59,308 nucleotides of DNA from the IMG/VR virus record IMGVR_UViG_3300030099_001381, positions 1-59,308 of that record; one strand, 5' to 3'. This DNA comes from a virus. The position numbers and the translations under genes were made by a program. Positions 32,631 to 41,569 of the stretch are shown here, piece after piece. Positions within the stretch are counted from its first letter, which is position 1, and each line of letters begins with the position of its first letter. Under the pieces are notes generated by a model that was not told the origin of the DNA, ran no database searches, and saw nothing but the letters and a program-made list of their open reading frames with translations.

Positions 32631-32870
32631 ATGTCAAAAAAATATATCCATGTGAATATGCACAAGATTAGAGCTAATAAAAAACACGGAACAAATGATC
32701 CTGTACTTACTGTTAAGCAAGGTAGAAAAAATACTTATGGACATAGTGTAGAAATATTAGGTAATAGTAGAGTAGTATATGGTGGTAACGATAAGCCTTT
32801 ACTTCCATGTGGAGCACGAGTAGTAATTGAAACAGAATCAGAGGTACTGATAGATGGAAAACATTATTAA
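32631..32870 (+). CDS. 79-residue small basic protein, unknown function
   Basis: Short beta-rich basic protein (YIHVNMHKIRANKKHG, VLTVKQGRKNTYGHSVEI). I have an impression of similar short proteins in marine myo- and podoviruses but cannot confirm it. It overlaps the next gene by 17 bases. Function unknown. Confidence 0.6.
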   Translation: MSKKYIHVNMHKIRANKKHGTNDPVLTVKQGRKNTYGHSVEILGNSRVVYGGNDKPLLPCGARVVIETESEVLIDGKHY

Positions 32871-33417
32871 CGCTATAAAAAGTATTATATCACCTGAACA
32901 AAGTTGGTCAGCTTTTGTAATGAAGATTACAAGTCTTCTTATTGTTTCTGTTATTGCTTATATTGGTTTCCAACAATATACAAATCTAAATGTAGAAGAA
33001 GATAGTGAAATACCAATAGTAGAAGTATTTGAAAATGATCCTGAAAAAGTAATCAAAGTAGAAGATTTAATTACTAGACTTCTTAGGTCTGACAGAAATA
33101 TCGAATCAATATGGTTATATGATTGGGTGGATGCTAGAAATGTAGTTCCTTTAATTACTGAACCTAGAAATTCTGCTGATCTATTACCAACAGGTTATTG
33201 GATGGAAGGCGATGAATATGTTATTGGAAACTTTGTTTTAAGCCAATGTACTTCTCTTGAAAGAAATGTTCCTAATATAGCTTGTCCTATAATGAGTTCA
33301 GAAGATGCATGGGGTGTATTACTAGTAACTTATCAAGATGGTGTAGAACCTAATATGAAAACAACAAAAGCAACAGCAATGAAGATTTCAGAAATATTGT
33401 ACTTGATAGATAGATAG
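32854..33417 (+). CDS. Membrane-anchored protein, 187 residues
   Basis: One transmembrane segment at about residues 20-40 (FVMKITSLLIVSVIAYIGFQ), then a soluble domain of about 140 residues with two Cys. GAGG lies nine bases upstream of the ATG. The predicted topology places the domain outside the cytoplasm. Its location next to packaging genes gives no clear function; a lysis accessory or superinfection role is possible. Confidence 0.6.
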   Translation: MENIINAIKSIISPEQSWSAFVMKITSLLIVSVIAYIGFQQYTNLNVEEDSEIPIVEVFENDPEKVIKVEDLITRLLRSDRNIESIWLYDWVDARNVVPLITEPRNSADLLPTGYWMEGDEYVIGNFVLSQCTSLERNVPNIACPIMSSEDAWGVLLVTYQDGVEPNMKTTKATAMKISEILYLIDR

Positions 33418-33666
33418 ATGCGTAAAAGAAATTACAAAAAAGAATATGAAAATTATCATAGTTCTAAGAAACAAAAGAAAAACAGAGCATCAAGAAACGC
33501 AGCTAGGAATGAGAAAATAAAAGCAGGTATAGTGCAAAAAGGTGATGGAAAAGATGTTCATCACAAAGACGGCAATCCTAAAAACAATTCAAAAAAGAAC
33601 CTAGCTGTAGTTAGAAAAAGTTCTAATAGGTCTTTTGCTAGAAATAAAAAAGCAGGGAAAAGATGA
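33418..33666 (+). CDS. HNH-like nuclease domain protein next to terminase
   Basis: This 82-residue, very basic protein contains VHHKDGNPKNNSKKNLAVV, the HNH pattern His-His-x-Asp-Gly-Asn-x3-Asn-Asn-x4-Asn-Leu. HNH proteins beside terminase genes assist DNA cleavage during packaging in several phages. This one is short and lacks zinc-binding Cys pairs. Its stop overlaps the start of the large terminase gene (ATGA). Confidence 0.65.
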   Translation: MRKRNYKKEYENYHSSKKQKKNRASRNAARNEKIKAGIVQKGDGKDVHHKDGNPKNNSKKNLAVVRKSSNRSFARNKKAGKR

Positions 33667-35177
33667 ACCTTCCTATAGATACTAGTTCTATATTGCAAAA
33701 TTTAGATCAGTATTCAGCAAGTGATAAAAAAGAATTACTAAAGTTACTTGATGAGTATGAAATAGCTAAAAGTAAAAAAGCTGCACAAGAAGATTATTTA
33801 TCTTTTGTTCGGCAAGTTTGGCCAGCATTCATAAATGGAAATCATCATAAAGTTATGGCAGATGCTTTTAAGGATGTTATAGATGGTAAGTTAAAAAGAT
33901 TAATTATCAATATGCCTCCTAGACATACTAAATCTGAGTTTGCTAGTTATCTTTTACCTGCATGGTTTCTTGGTAAATATCCTAATAAGAAAGTTATTCA
34001 AACAGCACACACAGCAGAACTTGCTGTAGGCTTTGGTCGTAAAGTAAGAAACTTAGTTGGAGACAAAGACTTTCAAGAGATATTTGGAGAAGTAAAGTTA
34101 CAGGCAGATAGTAAAGCTGCAGGTAGATGGAATACAAATAAAGGTGGCGAATACTTTGCGATTGGTGTCGGTGGTGCTGTTACAGGTAAAGGTGCTGATC
34201 TTTTAATTATTGATGATCCTCATTCTGAACAAGAAGGTGCATCATCAGATGCTGATGTATTTAATAAAACATACGAATGGTACACTTCAGGTCCTAGACA
34301 AAGATTACAACCTGGTGGGGCTATTGTTATTGTTATGACAAGATGGCACGACAGAGATTTAACAGGTCAGATTATCGATGCAAGTATTAAAAGAGGTGGA
34401 TCAGATGAATGGAAGGTAATAGAACTACCTGCTATAATGCCTTCAGGATCACCACTCTGGCCAGAATTTTGGAAACTAAAAGAACTTGAAGCATTGAAAG
34501 CAGAACTTCCTATTTCCAAATGGTCTGCTCAATATCAACAAAACCCTACTTCAGAAGAAGGTGCTCTCGTTAAAAGAGAATGGTGGAGATTGTGGGAAGA
34601 AGAGTATCCTCCTCATTGTGAATTTATTATTCAATCATGGGATACTGCTTTCTTAAAAACTCAAAGGAGTGACTATTCAGCTTGTACTACATGGGGAGTT
34701 TTTTATGGTGAAGATGAGTTTGATGGAAGAACTGCACCACAACTAATTCTATTAGATGCATTTAAAGATAGATTAGAGTTTCCTGAATTAAAAGTAAAAG
34801 CAATGGAGATGTACAGAGAATATGAACCTGATGCTTGTATAATAGAAGGAAAAGCTGCAGGTATGCCTTTAATCTTTGAATTGCGTGCCGCAGGTGTTCC
34901 TGTTTCAGAATATACTCCGAGCAGAGGAAATGATAAGATAGCTCGTGTAAATGCAGTTGCAGATTTATTTGCGTCAGGTGTTGTATGGTATCCTGAGACT
35001 AGATGGGCAGAAGAAGTTATCGAAGAGTTTGCATCTTTCCCAAATGCCTCTCATGATGATCTTGTTGACAGTAGCACTCAAGCTCTGATAAGATTTAGGC
35101 AGGGTGGTTTTATTAGTCTATTTAGCGATGAAGAAGATGAACCATATAACGAAAGAAGGAAGGCAGAGTATTATTAG
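33663..35177 (+). CDS. terL: Terminase large subunit
   Basis: This 504-residue protein has an ATPase part with Walker A-like PPRHTKS at residues 85-91, Walker B LLIIDDPH around 180-187 and coupling motif IVMTRWH near 225. The C-terminal RNase H-like nuclease part has FIIQSWDTAF near 325, ACIIEGKAAG near 395 and HDDLVDS near 465. It cuts and pumps phage DNA into the head with the portal. AGGGA is just upstream of the ATG. Normal length for the family. Confidence 0.92.
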   Translation: MNLPIDTSSILQNLDQYSASDKKELLKLLDEYEIAKSKKAAQEDYLSFVRQVWPAFINGNHHKVMADAFKDVIDGKLKRLIINMPPRHTKSEFASYLLPAWFLGKYPNKKVIQTAHTAELAVGFGRKVRNLVGDKDFQEIFGEVKLQADSKAAGRWNTNKGGEYFAIGVGGAVTGKGADLLIIDDPHSEQEGASSDADVFNKTYEWYTSGPRQRLQPGGAIVIVMTRWHDRDLTGQIIDASIKRGGSDEWKVIELPAIMPSGSPLWPEFWKLKELEALKAELPISKWSAQYQQNPTSEEGALVKREWWRLWEEEYPPHCEFIIQSWDTAFLKTQRSDYSACTTWGVFYGEDEFDGRTAPQLILLDAFKDRLEFPELKVKAMEMYREYEPDACIIEGKAAGMPLIFELRAAGVPVSEYTPSRGNDKIARVNAVADLFASGVVWYPETRWAEEVIEEFASFPNASHDDLVDSSTQALIRFRQGGFISLFSDEEDEPYNERRKAEYY

Positions 35178-35185
35178 GAAAAAAA

Positions 35186-35350
35186 ATGCCACATTACACA
35201 AAAGATTTAAACGAAATAATTAAGGGTTTAGAAAAAGCTAGTAAACTTCATGCTGCTCAAGCTAAGAAACTTAGAGCTATCAATAAAGATCAAAAAACTA
35301 GATACACTTCAAAAACTAAAACTAAGAAAAAAGTTACTAGAAAAAAATAA
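35186..35350 (+). CDS. 54-residue Lys-rich protein
   Basis: The frame MPHYTKDLNEIIKGLEKASK continues with a helix and ends in a Lys/Thr/Arg tail (TKTKKKVTRKK). Its stop overlaps the portal start (TAATG), and it begins nine bases after the terminase stop. One of a series of very basic small late proteins, probably DNA-binding. No family was recognised. Confidence 0.6.
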   Translation: MPHYTKDLNEIIKGLEKASKLHAAQAKKLRAINKDQKTRYTSKTKTKKKVTRKK

Positions 35351-37836
35351 TGGCTATAGATAAATCAATAAAACCTAGTGAAGCTGATCAAGTTAAAAAA
35401 AGTCTTAATGGTCTTGCTACAGAAGTAGAAATAGAAATAGAAACTACTCCTGAAGAAGAAGATGGAAGTATGATTATTCAAATTACTGAAGAGATGACAG
35501 GTCTCGAATCAGGGTTTGGAGAAAATTTAGCTGAACTTATGGATGATGCAGATTTAGATGCACTAGGATCAGAACTTGTAAGTTTATTTGATGCAGATAG
35601 AGAGTCTAGGTCTGATTGGGAAAATACTTATGTAACAGGTTTAGATCAATTAGGTTTAACGATAGATGAAAGAACAGAACCCTGGCCAGGTGCTTGTGGT
35701 GTTTTTCATCCGTTACTTTCAGAAGCAGTAATTAAATTTCAATCTCAAGCTATATCAGAAATATTTCCTGCCGAAGGACCCGTAAAAACAAAAATTGTTG
35801 GGGTTATTGACGAGGAAAAAGAAAAACAATCTCAGCGTATAGAAGAATATATGAATTATATTTTAACCGAACAAATGGTTGAATATAGAACTGAAACAGA
35901 AAAATTATTATTTTCGTTACCTCTAGCAGGATCAGCTTTTAGAAAAGTTTATTATGATACAAACATGGGAAGACCTTGTTCAATATTTGTACCTGCTGAA
36001 GATTTTGTTGTTAGTTATGGTGCAAGTGATTTGCTTACTTGTGAAAGAGCAACTCATGTAATGAAAAAAACAGAAAACGAAATTAAAAAATTAATGTATT
36101 CAGGTTTCTTTAAAGAAATGGAATTACCTTCTCCTTCTCCTGATATCACAGAAATAACAGATAAATATAATAAACTTACAGGTGAAAGTGATACAAGTTT
36201 TGACAACGATAATCGTTATACACTTTTAGAGATGCAAGTTGATATTGACTTAGAAGGTTTTGAAGATATGGAAAATGGAAAACCAACAGGTATTGCTCTT
36301 CCATACATAGTAACCTTAGATAAATCTAGTAGAAAAATTCTTTCAATAAGAAGAAACTACGAAGAGAGTGATCCTAAAAAAATGAGAAGACAGCATTTTG
36401 TTCATTATCAATATTTACCAGGTATTGGTTTTTATGGATTTGGATTAATTCATATGATTGGTGGTTTAAGTAGATCAGCAACTTCTTTACTTCGTCAGTT
36501 AATTGATGCAGGTACATTATCTAATTTGCCAGGTGGTCTTAAAACTAGAGGTCTTAGAATTAAAGGTGATGATACACCTATTATGCCAGGTGAATTTAGA
36601 GATGTAGATGTGCCAGGTGGTTCTATTGGAGAAAACATACAGTTCTTACCTTACAAAGAACCTAGCCCAACACTCTATCAGTTACTTACAACTATTGTTG
36701 ATGAAGGCAGAAGGTTTGCAAGTTTAGGTGATTTAAAAATTGCAGACATGAATAATGAAGCACCTGTTGGTACTACACTTGCTCTTATGGAAAGACAAAT
36801 GAAAGTTATGGGTGCTATTCAATCAAGACTTCACGCATCAATGCACAAAGAATTTAACATACTAAGTAAGATCATAGCTAACTTTACCTCACCTAGCTAT
36901 CCTTACTCAGAGAAGCCTGATGAGTTTGTTAAAGCAAAAGACTTTGATGGAAGAGTTGATGTAATTCCTGTAAGCAATCCAAATGCTGCAACAATGTCTC
37001 AAAGAATTATGCAGTATCAAGCAGCACTTCAATTAGCCTCACAAGCACCTGAGATGTATGATATGCCTGAATTACACAGACAAATGTTAGAGGTATTAGG
37101 TATTGAAAATGTTGATAAAGTTATTCCTAATAAAGATGATATTAAACCTACTGATCCTGTAACAGAAAATATGAATTTCTTAAATGGTATACCTTGTAAA
37201 GCATTTGAATATCAAGATCACGAAGCCCACATTGCTGTTCATACAGCAGGATTGCAAGACCCTGAGTTCCAACTATTGTTAAGTCAAAGTGGAAAAGCAG
37301 ATCAAATAGTTATGGCAGTAGAAGCACACATTAGAGAACACTTAGCGTTCTTATATAGAGATGATATTGAAAAAGAAATGGGTACTCCTTTACCTCCTCT
37401 TGGCGAAAAACTTCCACCTGAAGTTGAGAAAAGATTATCAGAACTTGTTGCGTCAGCAGCAGAAAAACTTTCTCTTCGTAAGCAACAAGAAGCTAGACAA
37501 GCTGAAGCAAATGCTCAAGCACAAGACCCAATTGTTCAACAAAGAGCTAGAGAACTTGATATTAAAGAAGCTGATATTATGCGTAAAGCTCAAGCAGATC
37601 AAAACAAAGCTATGCTTAATCAAGAAAAACTTAAAGCAGATATTGTTAAAAATATGATGGCTTTAAAATCTAAAGAAAAATTAACAGGAACAGAATTAGG
37701 TGTTCGTATTGGTGAAGCACTTCTTGATGCTTCTGTTAAAGATGGCGATGCTGACGAAAGAGGATTTGCAGAAGGAATTAAATTAGCAATAGAAATACAA
37801 AAAACAATACAAGAAGCAGATAAAGATAATGGCTAG
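35350..37836 (+). CDS. Portal protein
   Basis: The 828-residue length is typical of P22-like large portals. Conserved-looking features are the acidic N-terminus, the WPGACGVFHPLLSEAVIKFQ segment (about residues 115-135) and the long C-terminal coiled part rich in Gln/Ala/Lys (about 695-780). It follows the terminase and precedes the scaffold and capsid genes, as portals do. It forms the dodecameric channel of the head vertex. The assignment rests on size, context and remembered family features. Confidence 0.85.
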   Translation: MAIDKSIKPSEADQVKKSLNGLATEVEIEIETTPEEEDGSMIIQITEEMTGLESGFGENLAELMDDADLDALGSELVSLFDADRESRSDWENTYVTGLDQLGLTIDERTEPWPGACGVFHPLLSEAVIKFQSQAISEIFPAEGPVKTKIVGVIDEEKEKQSQRIEEYMNYILTEQMVEYRTETEKLLFSLPLAGSAFRKVYYDTNMGRPCSIFVPAEDFVVSYGASDLLTCERATHVMKKTENEIKKLMYSGFFKEMELPSPSPDITEITDKYNKLTGESDTSFDNDNRYTLLEMQVDIDLEGFEDMENGKPTGIALPYIVTLDKSSRKILSIRRNYEESDPKKMRRQHFVHYQYLPGIGFYGFGLIHMIGGLSRSATSLLRQLIDAGTLSNLPGGLKTRGLRIKGDDTPIMPGEFRDVDVPGGSIGENIQFLPYKEPSPTLYQLLTTIVDEGRRFASLGDLKIADMNNEAPVGTTLALMERQMKVMGAIQSRLHASMHKEFNILSKIIANFTSPSYPYSEKPDEFVKAKDFDGRVDVIPVSNPNAATMSQRIMQYQAALQLASQAPEMYDMPELHRQMLEVLGIENVDKVIPNKDDIKPTDPVTENMNFLNGIPCKAFEYQDHEAHIAVHTAGLQDPEFQLLLSQSGKADQIVMAVEAHIREHLAFLYRDDIEKEMGTPLPPLGEKLPPEVEKRLSELVASAAEKLSLRKQQEARQAEANAQAQDPIVQQRARELDIKEADIMRKAQADQNKAMLNQEKLKADIVKNMMALKSKEKLTGTELGVRIGEALLDASVKDGDADERGFAEGIKLAIEIQKTIQEADKDNG

Positions 37837-38128
37837 AAAAAAAGCTAAAAACATACCTAGAACTACAAAAGGTAAAGGTGCTAATTTTAGACCTACTAAA
37901 TCTGGTGCAGGTATGACAGCAAAAGGAGTTAGAGCATATCGTAAAGCTAATCCTGGTTCTAAATTAAAAACAGCAGTTACAGGCAAAGTTAAAAAAGGTA
38001 GTAAAGCCGCAAAAAGAAGAAAAAGTTATTGTGCTAGATCATTAGGTCAGTTAAAAAGAAGTAGTGCTAAAACTAGAAACGATCCTAATTCTAGAATTAG
38101 ACAAGCAAGGCGTAGATGGAAATGTTAA
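37829..38128 (+). CDS. Basic 99-residue protein (DUF6321-like)
   Basis: Highly basic, with the segment RPTKSGAGMTAKGVRAYRKA followed by a Lys-rich part and SYCARSLGQ, ending RRRWKC. I associate this pattern with DUF6321, a family common in marine phages. It overlaps the portal stop by eight bases. Probably a DNA-binding virion or condensation protein; that role is inference from charge and context. Confidence 0.65.
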   Translation: MARKKAKNIPRTTKGKGANFRPTKSGAGMTAKGVRAYRKANPGSKLKTAVTGKVKKGSKAAKRRKSYCARSLGQLKRSSAKTRNDPNSRIRQARRRWKC

Positions 38129-38143
38129 CAAAAGGAGATAACT

Positions 38144-38383
38144 ATGAAAACATCTAAAGGTAAAACTAGAATGAAAGCTGGTAAAAAAGTTAAAGGTAAA
38201 ACTCGTATGATGGGTGGCAAAAGAGTTAAAGGTAAAACTCGCATGATGGCTGGTAAAAAAGTCAAAGGCAAAACTCGCATGATGGGTGGTGGTAAAGCAA
38301 CCAAAGGCTACAGCCGAGGTGGTAAAACCAAAATGAGAGCTGGCAAAAAAGTTAAAGGTAAAAAAAGAGGCGGCAAAAGATAA
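38144..38383 (+). CDS. Lys/Gly repeat protein, 79 residues
   Basis: Made of about four to five copies of a unit like VKGKTRMMGGKR, with Lys, Arg and Gly making most of the sequence. GGAG lies seven bases before the ATG. Such composition resembles protamine or histone-tail sequences, so DNA condensation in the head is plausible. It follows the DUF6321-like gene. Confidence 0.65.
   Translation: MKTSKGKTRMKAGKKVKGKTRMMGGKRVKGKTRMMAGKKVKGKTRMMGGGKATKGYSRGGKTKMRAGKKVKGKKRGGKR
38153..38280 (+). repeat. Coding tandem repeat in the Lys/Gly protein
   Basis: Units of 36 bases encode K-G-K-T-R-M-x2-G-K-x-V. Three to four units are nearly identical at DNA level (AAAGGTAAAACTCG and AAAGGCAAAACTCG variants). 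Confidence 0.7.
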
Positions 38384-38402
38384 TTAAACATAGGGAGGTT
38401 TT

Positions 38403-39056
38403 ATGTCTTATTTAATATCTAATATCCCATACTTTAAGGTATGGGTAAGAAAAGAGTTTACAGCTAGTCACGAAAAATATCATGGAGAATTTATTCATGG
38501 ATTAGCTGTAGCAGTTAATTGTATTCCTGATAGATCATTATCATTTCAAGTTATATTTACAGGTTGTGAAGACATGGACAATAATGTCCATGGTGGTGCT
38601 ATGTGGGCTAGAATGCCTATACAAGGAATGATGGCAGATATTCCTGTAGAAGACTGGCCAGATAGAATGGAAAATCATCTGTGTCAACCTTGGGATTGTA
38701 TGTCTCATCATCATTCAGTTATATCAATAGATAGAGCATCATCATCACCTTGGTATGCTAAAATAGGTGGTGAATTTTATATGGCTAAATATATCTTTAC
38801 TGTTGATTATACAGAGCATGATATTGCAGATAGTCCTGATCAACATAAACAAAGTCATTTACTGTATTTAACTGAAGGTCAATGGAAAGGTAATTTAGTT
38901 GCTTTACCAAATAACAGAGTAAGAGTTACTAATCCTGCATTGTGGGTTACAGGAGAAGGAGCTCCTGATTTTATGCCTAGTCAAGAAATACATAGTAGTG
39001 AAGAACATGAAAGTTACACTGATCCAAATATAACCTTTAATAATTTATATAAATAG
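38403..39056 (+). CDS. 217-residue conserved virion-region protein, unknown function
   Basis: GGGAGG lies seven bases before the ATG. Beta-rich with many His, Trp and Cys (HEKYHGEFIHGLAV, WDCMSHHHSV), which could bind metal. It sits among basic small proteins between portal and scaffold. I recall similar proteins in uncultured marine phages but no function. Possibly a structural or assembly factor. Confidence 0.6.
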   Translation: MSYLISNIPYFKVWVRKEFTASHEKYHGEFIHGLAVAVNCIPDRSLSFQVIFTGCEDMDNNVHGGAMWARMPIQGMMADIPVEDWPDRMENHLCQPWDCMSHHHSVISIDRASSSPWYAKIGGEFYMAKYIFTVDYTEHDIADSPDQHKQSHLLYLTEGQWKGNLVALPNNRVRVTNPALWVTGEGAPDFMPSQEIHSSEEHESYTDPNITFNNLYK

Positions 39057-39070
39057 GATAATATAAAAAA

Positions 39071-39346
39071 ATGGCTACAAAGAAAAAAATACCAACAGGC
39101 AAAAAAGGTAAAGGTCTTAGAAAATTACCTAAAACTGTTAGAAATAAAATGGGCTACATGAAAAAAGGTGGCAAAGCAAAATCTCGTGTAAACGAAGCAG
39201 GTAATTATACTAAACCAACTATGAGAAAAAGACTGTTTAATAAAATAAAAGCAGGAACTAAAGGTGGTAAAGCAGGTCAATGGTCTGCTAGAAAAGCACA
39301 ATTACTAGCTTCTGAATATAAAAAAGCAGGTGGTGGCTATAAGTAA
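39071..39346 (+). CDS. Basic 91-residue protein, unknown function
   Basis: Lys-rich, with Gly-Lys pairs (TGKKGKGLRKLPKTVRNKMG, KKGGKAK) and a C-terminal helix (SARKAQLLASEYKKAGGG). It overlaps the next gene by one base. Likely DNA-binding by charge; the third of four consecutive basic genes here. Confidence 0.6.
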   Translation: MATKKKIPTGKKGKGLRKLPKTVRNKMGYMKKGGKAKSRVNEAGNYTKPTMRKRLFNKIKAGTKGGKAGQWSARKAQLLASEYKKAGGGYK

Positions 39347-39585
39347 TGGCACTAAAAAAATCTCAAAAGTCTTTAAAGAATTGGACTAAACAAAAATGGA
39401 GAACTAAAAGTGGTAAACCTTCTGCAAAAACAGGAGAAAGGTATCTACCTGAAAGTGCTATAAAATCTTTATCATCAAGAGAGTATGCGGCAACCACTAG
39501 AAAAAAAAGAGCCGATACAAAAAAAGGTAAACAGTTTTCTAAACAACCTAAAAGAATTGCTAAAAAAGTTAAAAGACACAGATAG
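39346..39585 (+). CDS. Basic 79-residue protein (DUF5872-like)
   Basis: The segments KNWTKQKWRTKSGKPSAKTG, ERYLPESAI and EYAATTRKKR followed by KGKQFSKQPKRIAKK match the pattern I know as DUF5872, a family common in phages and large viruses. Strongly basic. It is followed directly by a long CTAG palindrome. Role unknown; DNA binding is likely by charge. Confidence 0.65.
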   Translation: MALKKSQKSLKNWTKQKWRTKSGKPSAKTGERYLPESAIKSLSSREYAATTRKKRADTKKGKQFSKQPKRIAKKVKRHR

Positions 39586-39586
39586 T

Positions 39587-39614
39587 TTTAAATATTCTCT
39601 AGGGAATATTTAAA
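39587..39614. repeat. CTAG-centred palindrome, longest copy (28 bp, one mismatch pair)
   Basis: TTTAAATATTCTCTAGGGAA continuing TATTTAAA; only one symmetric position mismatches. It begins just after the DUF5872-like gene. Confidence 0.85.
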
Positions 39615-39676
39615 TATTTCTTGTATTATTGATTTTATCAGGTTAATAATTATATTAATATAAATATAGGTTAACG

Positions 39677-39817
39677 ATGAAGTATATAGTATTAACAGTA
39701 TTAAGTTTATTTGTAGTTACAGGATGTGCTAGTTCAAACATATCTTTAACAGCAAATATACCTGAATCTCAAGAAATTGATATTCGTATTACTACTGAAA
39801 ATAAAGACTCAAACTAG
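39677..39817 (+). CDS. 46-residue lipoprotein
   Basis: MKYIVLTVLSLFVVTGCASS is a classical lipoprotein signal with lipobox VTGC (Cys17), followed by about 29 hydrophilic residues. After cleavage it would be a short lipid-anchored peptide in the periplasm. The size fits an o-spanin (Rz1-like), but no i-spanin partner is adjacent, so superinfection exclusion is an alternative. The Shine-Dalgarno sequence is weak (AGG six bases upstream). Confidence 0.65.
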   Translation: MKYIVLTVLSLFVVTGCASSNISLTANIPESQEIDIRITTENKDSN

Positions 39818-39836
39818 CTATAGTTGAGGGAGAAAC

Positions 39837-40025
39837 ATGGCAGAAACTCAGTTCAGTCTTTTGAGAAAAAAGATTCAATCTGAAATAAAACAAATAGAAG
39901 AAAGACTTGTGGAGGGAACTCCAAAGGATTATTCAGAATATGTTCATCTTACAGGTATTATAAAAGGTTTATCCATAGCTGACAGAGAGGTCGCTGAAAT
40001 GGAAGCTAGATTTATGGAGGACTAA
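39837..40025 (+). CDS. 62-residue helical protein, unknown function
   Basis: GGGAG lies six bases upstream. It consists of two helices (LLRKKIQSEIKQIEERLV and a C-terminal amphipathic helix), suggesting a small coiled-coil dimer. It immediately precedes the co-chaperonin gene, whose ribosome site is in its 3' end. Function unknown. Confidence 0.6.
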   Translation: MAETQFSLLRKKIQSEIKQIEERLVEGTPKDYSEYVHLTGIIKGLSIADREVAEMEARFMED

Positions 40026-40547
40026 ATGAAAGTAAAAGATAATAGAGTTTCAAAAAAAATCAGAGCTAGAGATGATAAAGGTAAATTTATCGGTGATGAT
40101 CCTGACACTCCTGATATTAATGAAGCATATGTCAGTGAAGAAATTCATAATAAATTAAAAACAAAAGCAGATGACGCTAAAGAAGCGTTACTTAAAAAAT
40201 CAGGAGAAGCTACAGCTTCTCAATTACCTGAACCGAAAGGTTACAGAATTCTTATCGCACTACCTGATGTTTCTTCAAAAACACAGGGTGGTATATACAA
40301 GCCTGATGATATAATGCACTCGGAAGAGATAGCTACTGTTGTTGGTTTTGTATTAAAAATGGGAGAAGAATGCTACGATGATAAAAAGAAATTTTCGTCA
40401 GGTGCGTGGTGTAAAGAAGGAGATTGGGTTGTTTTCCGTGCCTTTACAGGAACTAGATTAAAAATACATGGAAAAGAATTCAGAATTATTAATGATGACA
40501 ATGTAGAAGCAGTTGTCCAAGACCCTAGAGGCATAGAAAGAGTATGA
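40026..40547 (+). CDS. GroES-like co-chaperonin with N-terminal extension
   Basis: Of 173 residues, 66-170 have the Cpn10 pattern: PEPKGYRILIALPDVSSKTQ then GGIYKPDD (Gly88-Gly89-Ile90), the mobile loop that touches GroEL; a central strand EEIATVVGFVLKMG; and WVVFRAFTGTRLKIHGKEFR. The first 65 residues are an extra charged region. It is placed directly before scaffold and capsid genes, so it likely tunes the host chaperonin to fold the capsid protein, as T4 gp31 does. GGAGG precedes the ATG. Confidence 0.8.
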   Translation: MKVKDNRVSKKIRARDDKGKFIGDDPDTPDINEAYVSEEIHNKLKTKADDAKEALLKKSGEATASQLPEPKGYRILIALPDVSSKTQGGIYKPDDIMHSEEIATVVGFVLKMGEECYDDKKKFSSGAWCKEGDWVVFRAFTGTRLKIHGKEFRIINDDNVEAVVQDPRGIERV

Positions 40548-41569
40548 GTGATACACAATTAAATGAAACAGAAAACTTTGATAACCCACCTGAAATAGAA
40601 AATCAGTCAAATGAAGAAAAGTTTTTAGGTGTTAAGTCTTCTGTAGGTATAAATAAAGAAGATAATATTGAAGTGGAGATTGTTGATGATCGACCAATAG
40701 AAGATAGAAAACCTCCTAAAAAAGAAACAACTGATAATTCAGAGGAAATATCAGATTTATCAGAAAACGCTAACAAAAGAATTAAAAAGTTAAAGTATGA
40801 TTATCATGAGGAAAGAAGAAGAAAAGAAGAAGCAGAACGACTCAGAGATGAAGCTGTTAACTATGCTAAGAGAGCTGTTAGTGAAAATGAAAGACTTTCT
40901 CGTCTTGTGGGAACAGGACAAGAAGAACTTATTAAACAAGCAAAGCAAAAAGCAGAATATGCCAAACAGTCGGCGGCTCAAAACTATAAGAAAGCCTATG
41001 AAGATGGTGACGCTGATGCGATTGCGAAAGCTCAACAAATCCTTACAGAAGCGACACTCGCAAGTCAACAAGCAGAATACTTACCACAACAATTAGCAAA
41101 TCAAGTATTACAAGAAGAACAAAAGCAACAACAGAATGTTCAGCCGCAACAACAACCTGATGTTCCTAAAGTTCCTGAACCTGATCCACAAGCATTAGAG
41201 TGGCAAAAAAATAACACTTGGTTTGGCGTTGATGAAGAAATGACAAATTTTGCATATGGAGTTCACGCTAAACTTGTAAAAGAAAATGTTGATCCCACAT
41301 CAAAAGAGTATTATGATCGTGTTGATCAAAGGATGAGGGAAGTATTTCCTAAAGAATTTGACATCGAGGAATCTTATCAGGAGGTAGCAGAGCCTGAAGA
41401 TACTCGCAAGTCGCAACAAACACCACCTAATGTGGTAGCTCCTGCGACTAGAAACAACGGAGCAAGACCTAATAAGGTCAAACTAACTGCTACTCAAGTT
41501 TCTCTCGCTAGGAAACTTGGTATTACACCTGAACAATATGCGGCAGAACTTATCAAGGAGAAAAGATAA
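40544..41569 (+). CDS. Head scaffolding protein
   Basis: This 341-residue protein has an acidic disordered N-terminus (1-80), a long charged coiled coil (about 80-180), a Gln/Pro-rich linker, and a C-terminal basic helix (LARKLGITPEQYAAELIKEK) of the type that contacts capsid proteins. It sits between the co-chaperonin and the head genes. It overlaps its neighbours (ATGA, TAATG). Typical composition and place for a scaffold. Confidence 0.75.
   Translation: MSDTQLNETENFDNPPEIENQSNEEKFLGVKSSVGINKEDNIEVEIVDDRPIEDRKPPKKETTDNSEEISDLSENANKRIKKLKYDYHEERRRKEEAERLRDEAVNYAKRAVSENERLSRLVGTGQEELIKQAKQKAEYAKQSAAQNYKKAYEDGDADAIAKAQQILTEATLASQQAEYLPQQLANQVLQEEQKQQQNVQPQQQPDVPKVPEPDPQALEWQKNNTWFGVDEEMTNFAYGVHAKLVKENVDPTSKEYYDRVDQRMREVFPKEFDIEESYQEVAEPEDTRKSQQTPPNVVAPATRNNGARPNKVKLTATQVSLARKLGITPEQYAAELIKEKR

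Noticed and set aside
37361-37657. 98-codon frame inside the portal gene
   Set aside because: Lys/Leu-rich shadow of the helical portal C-terminus.
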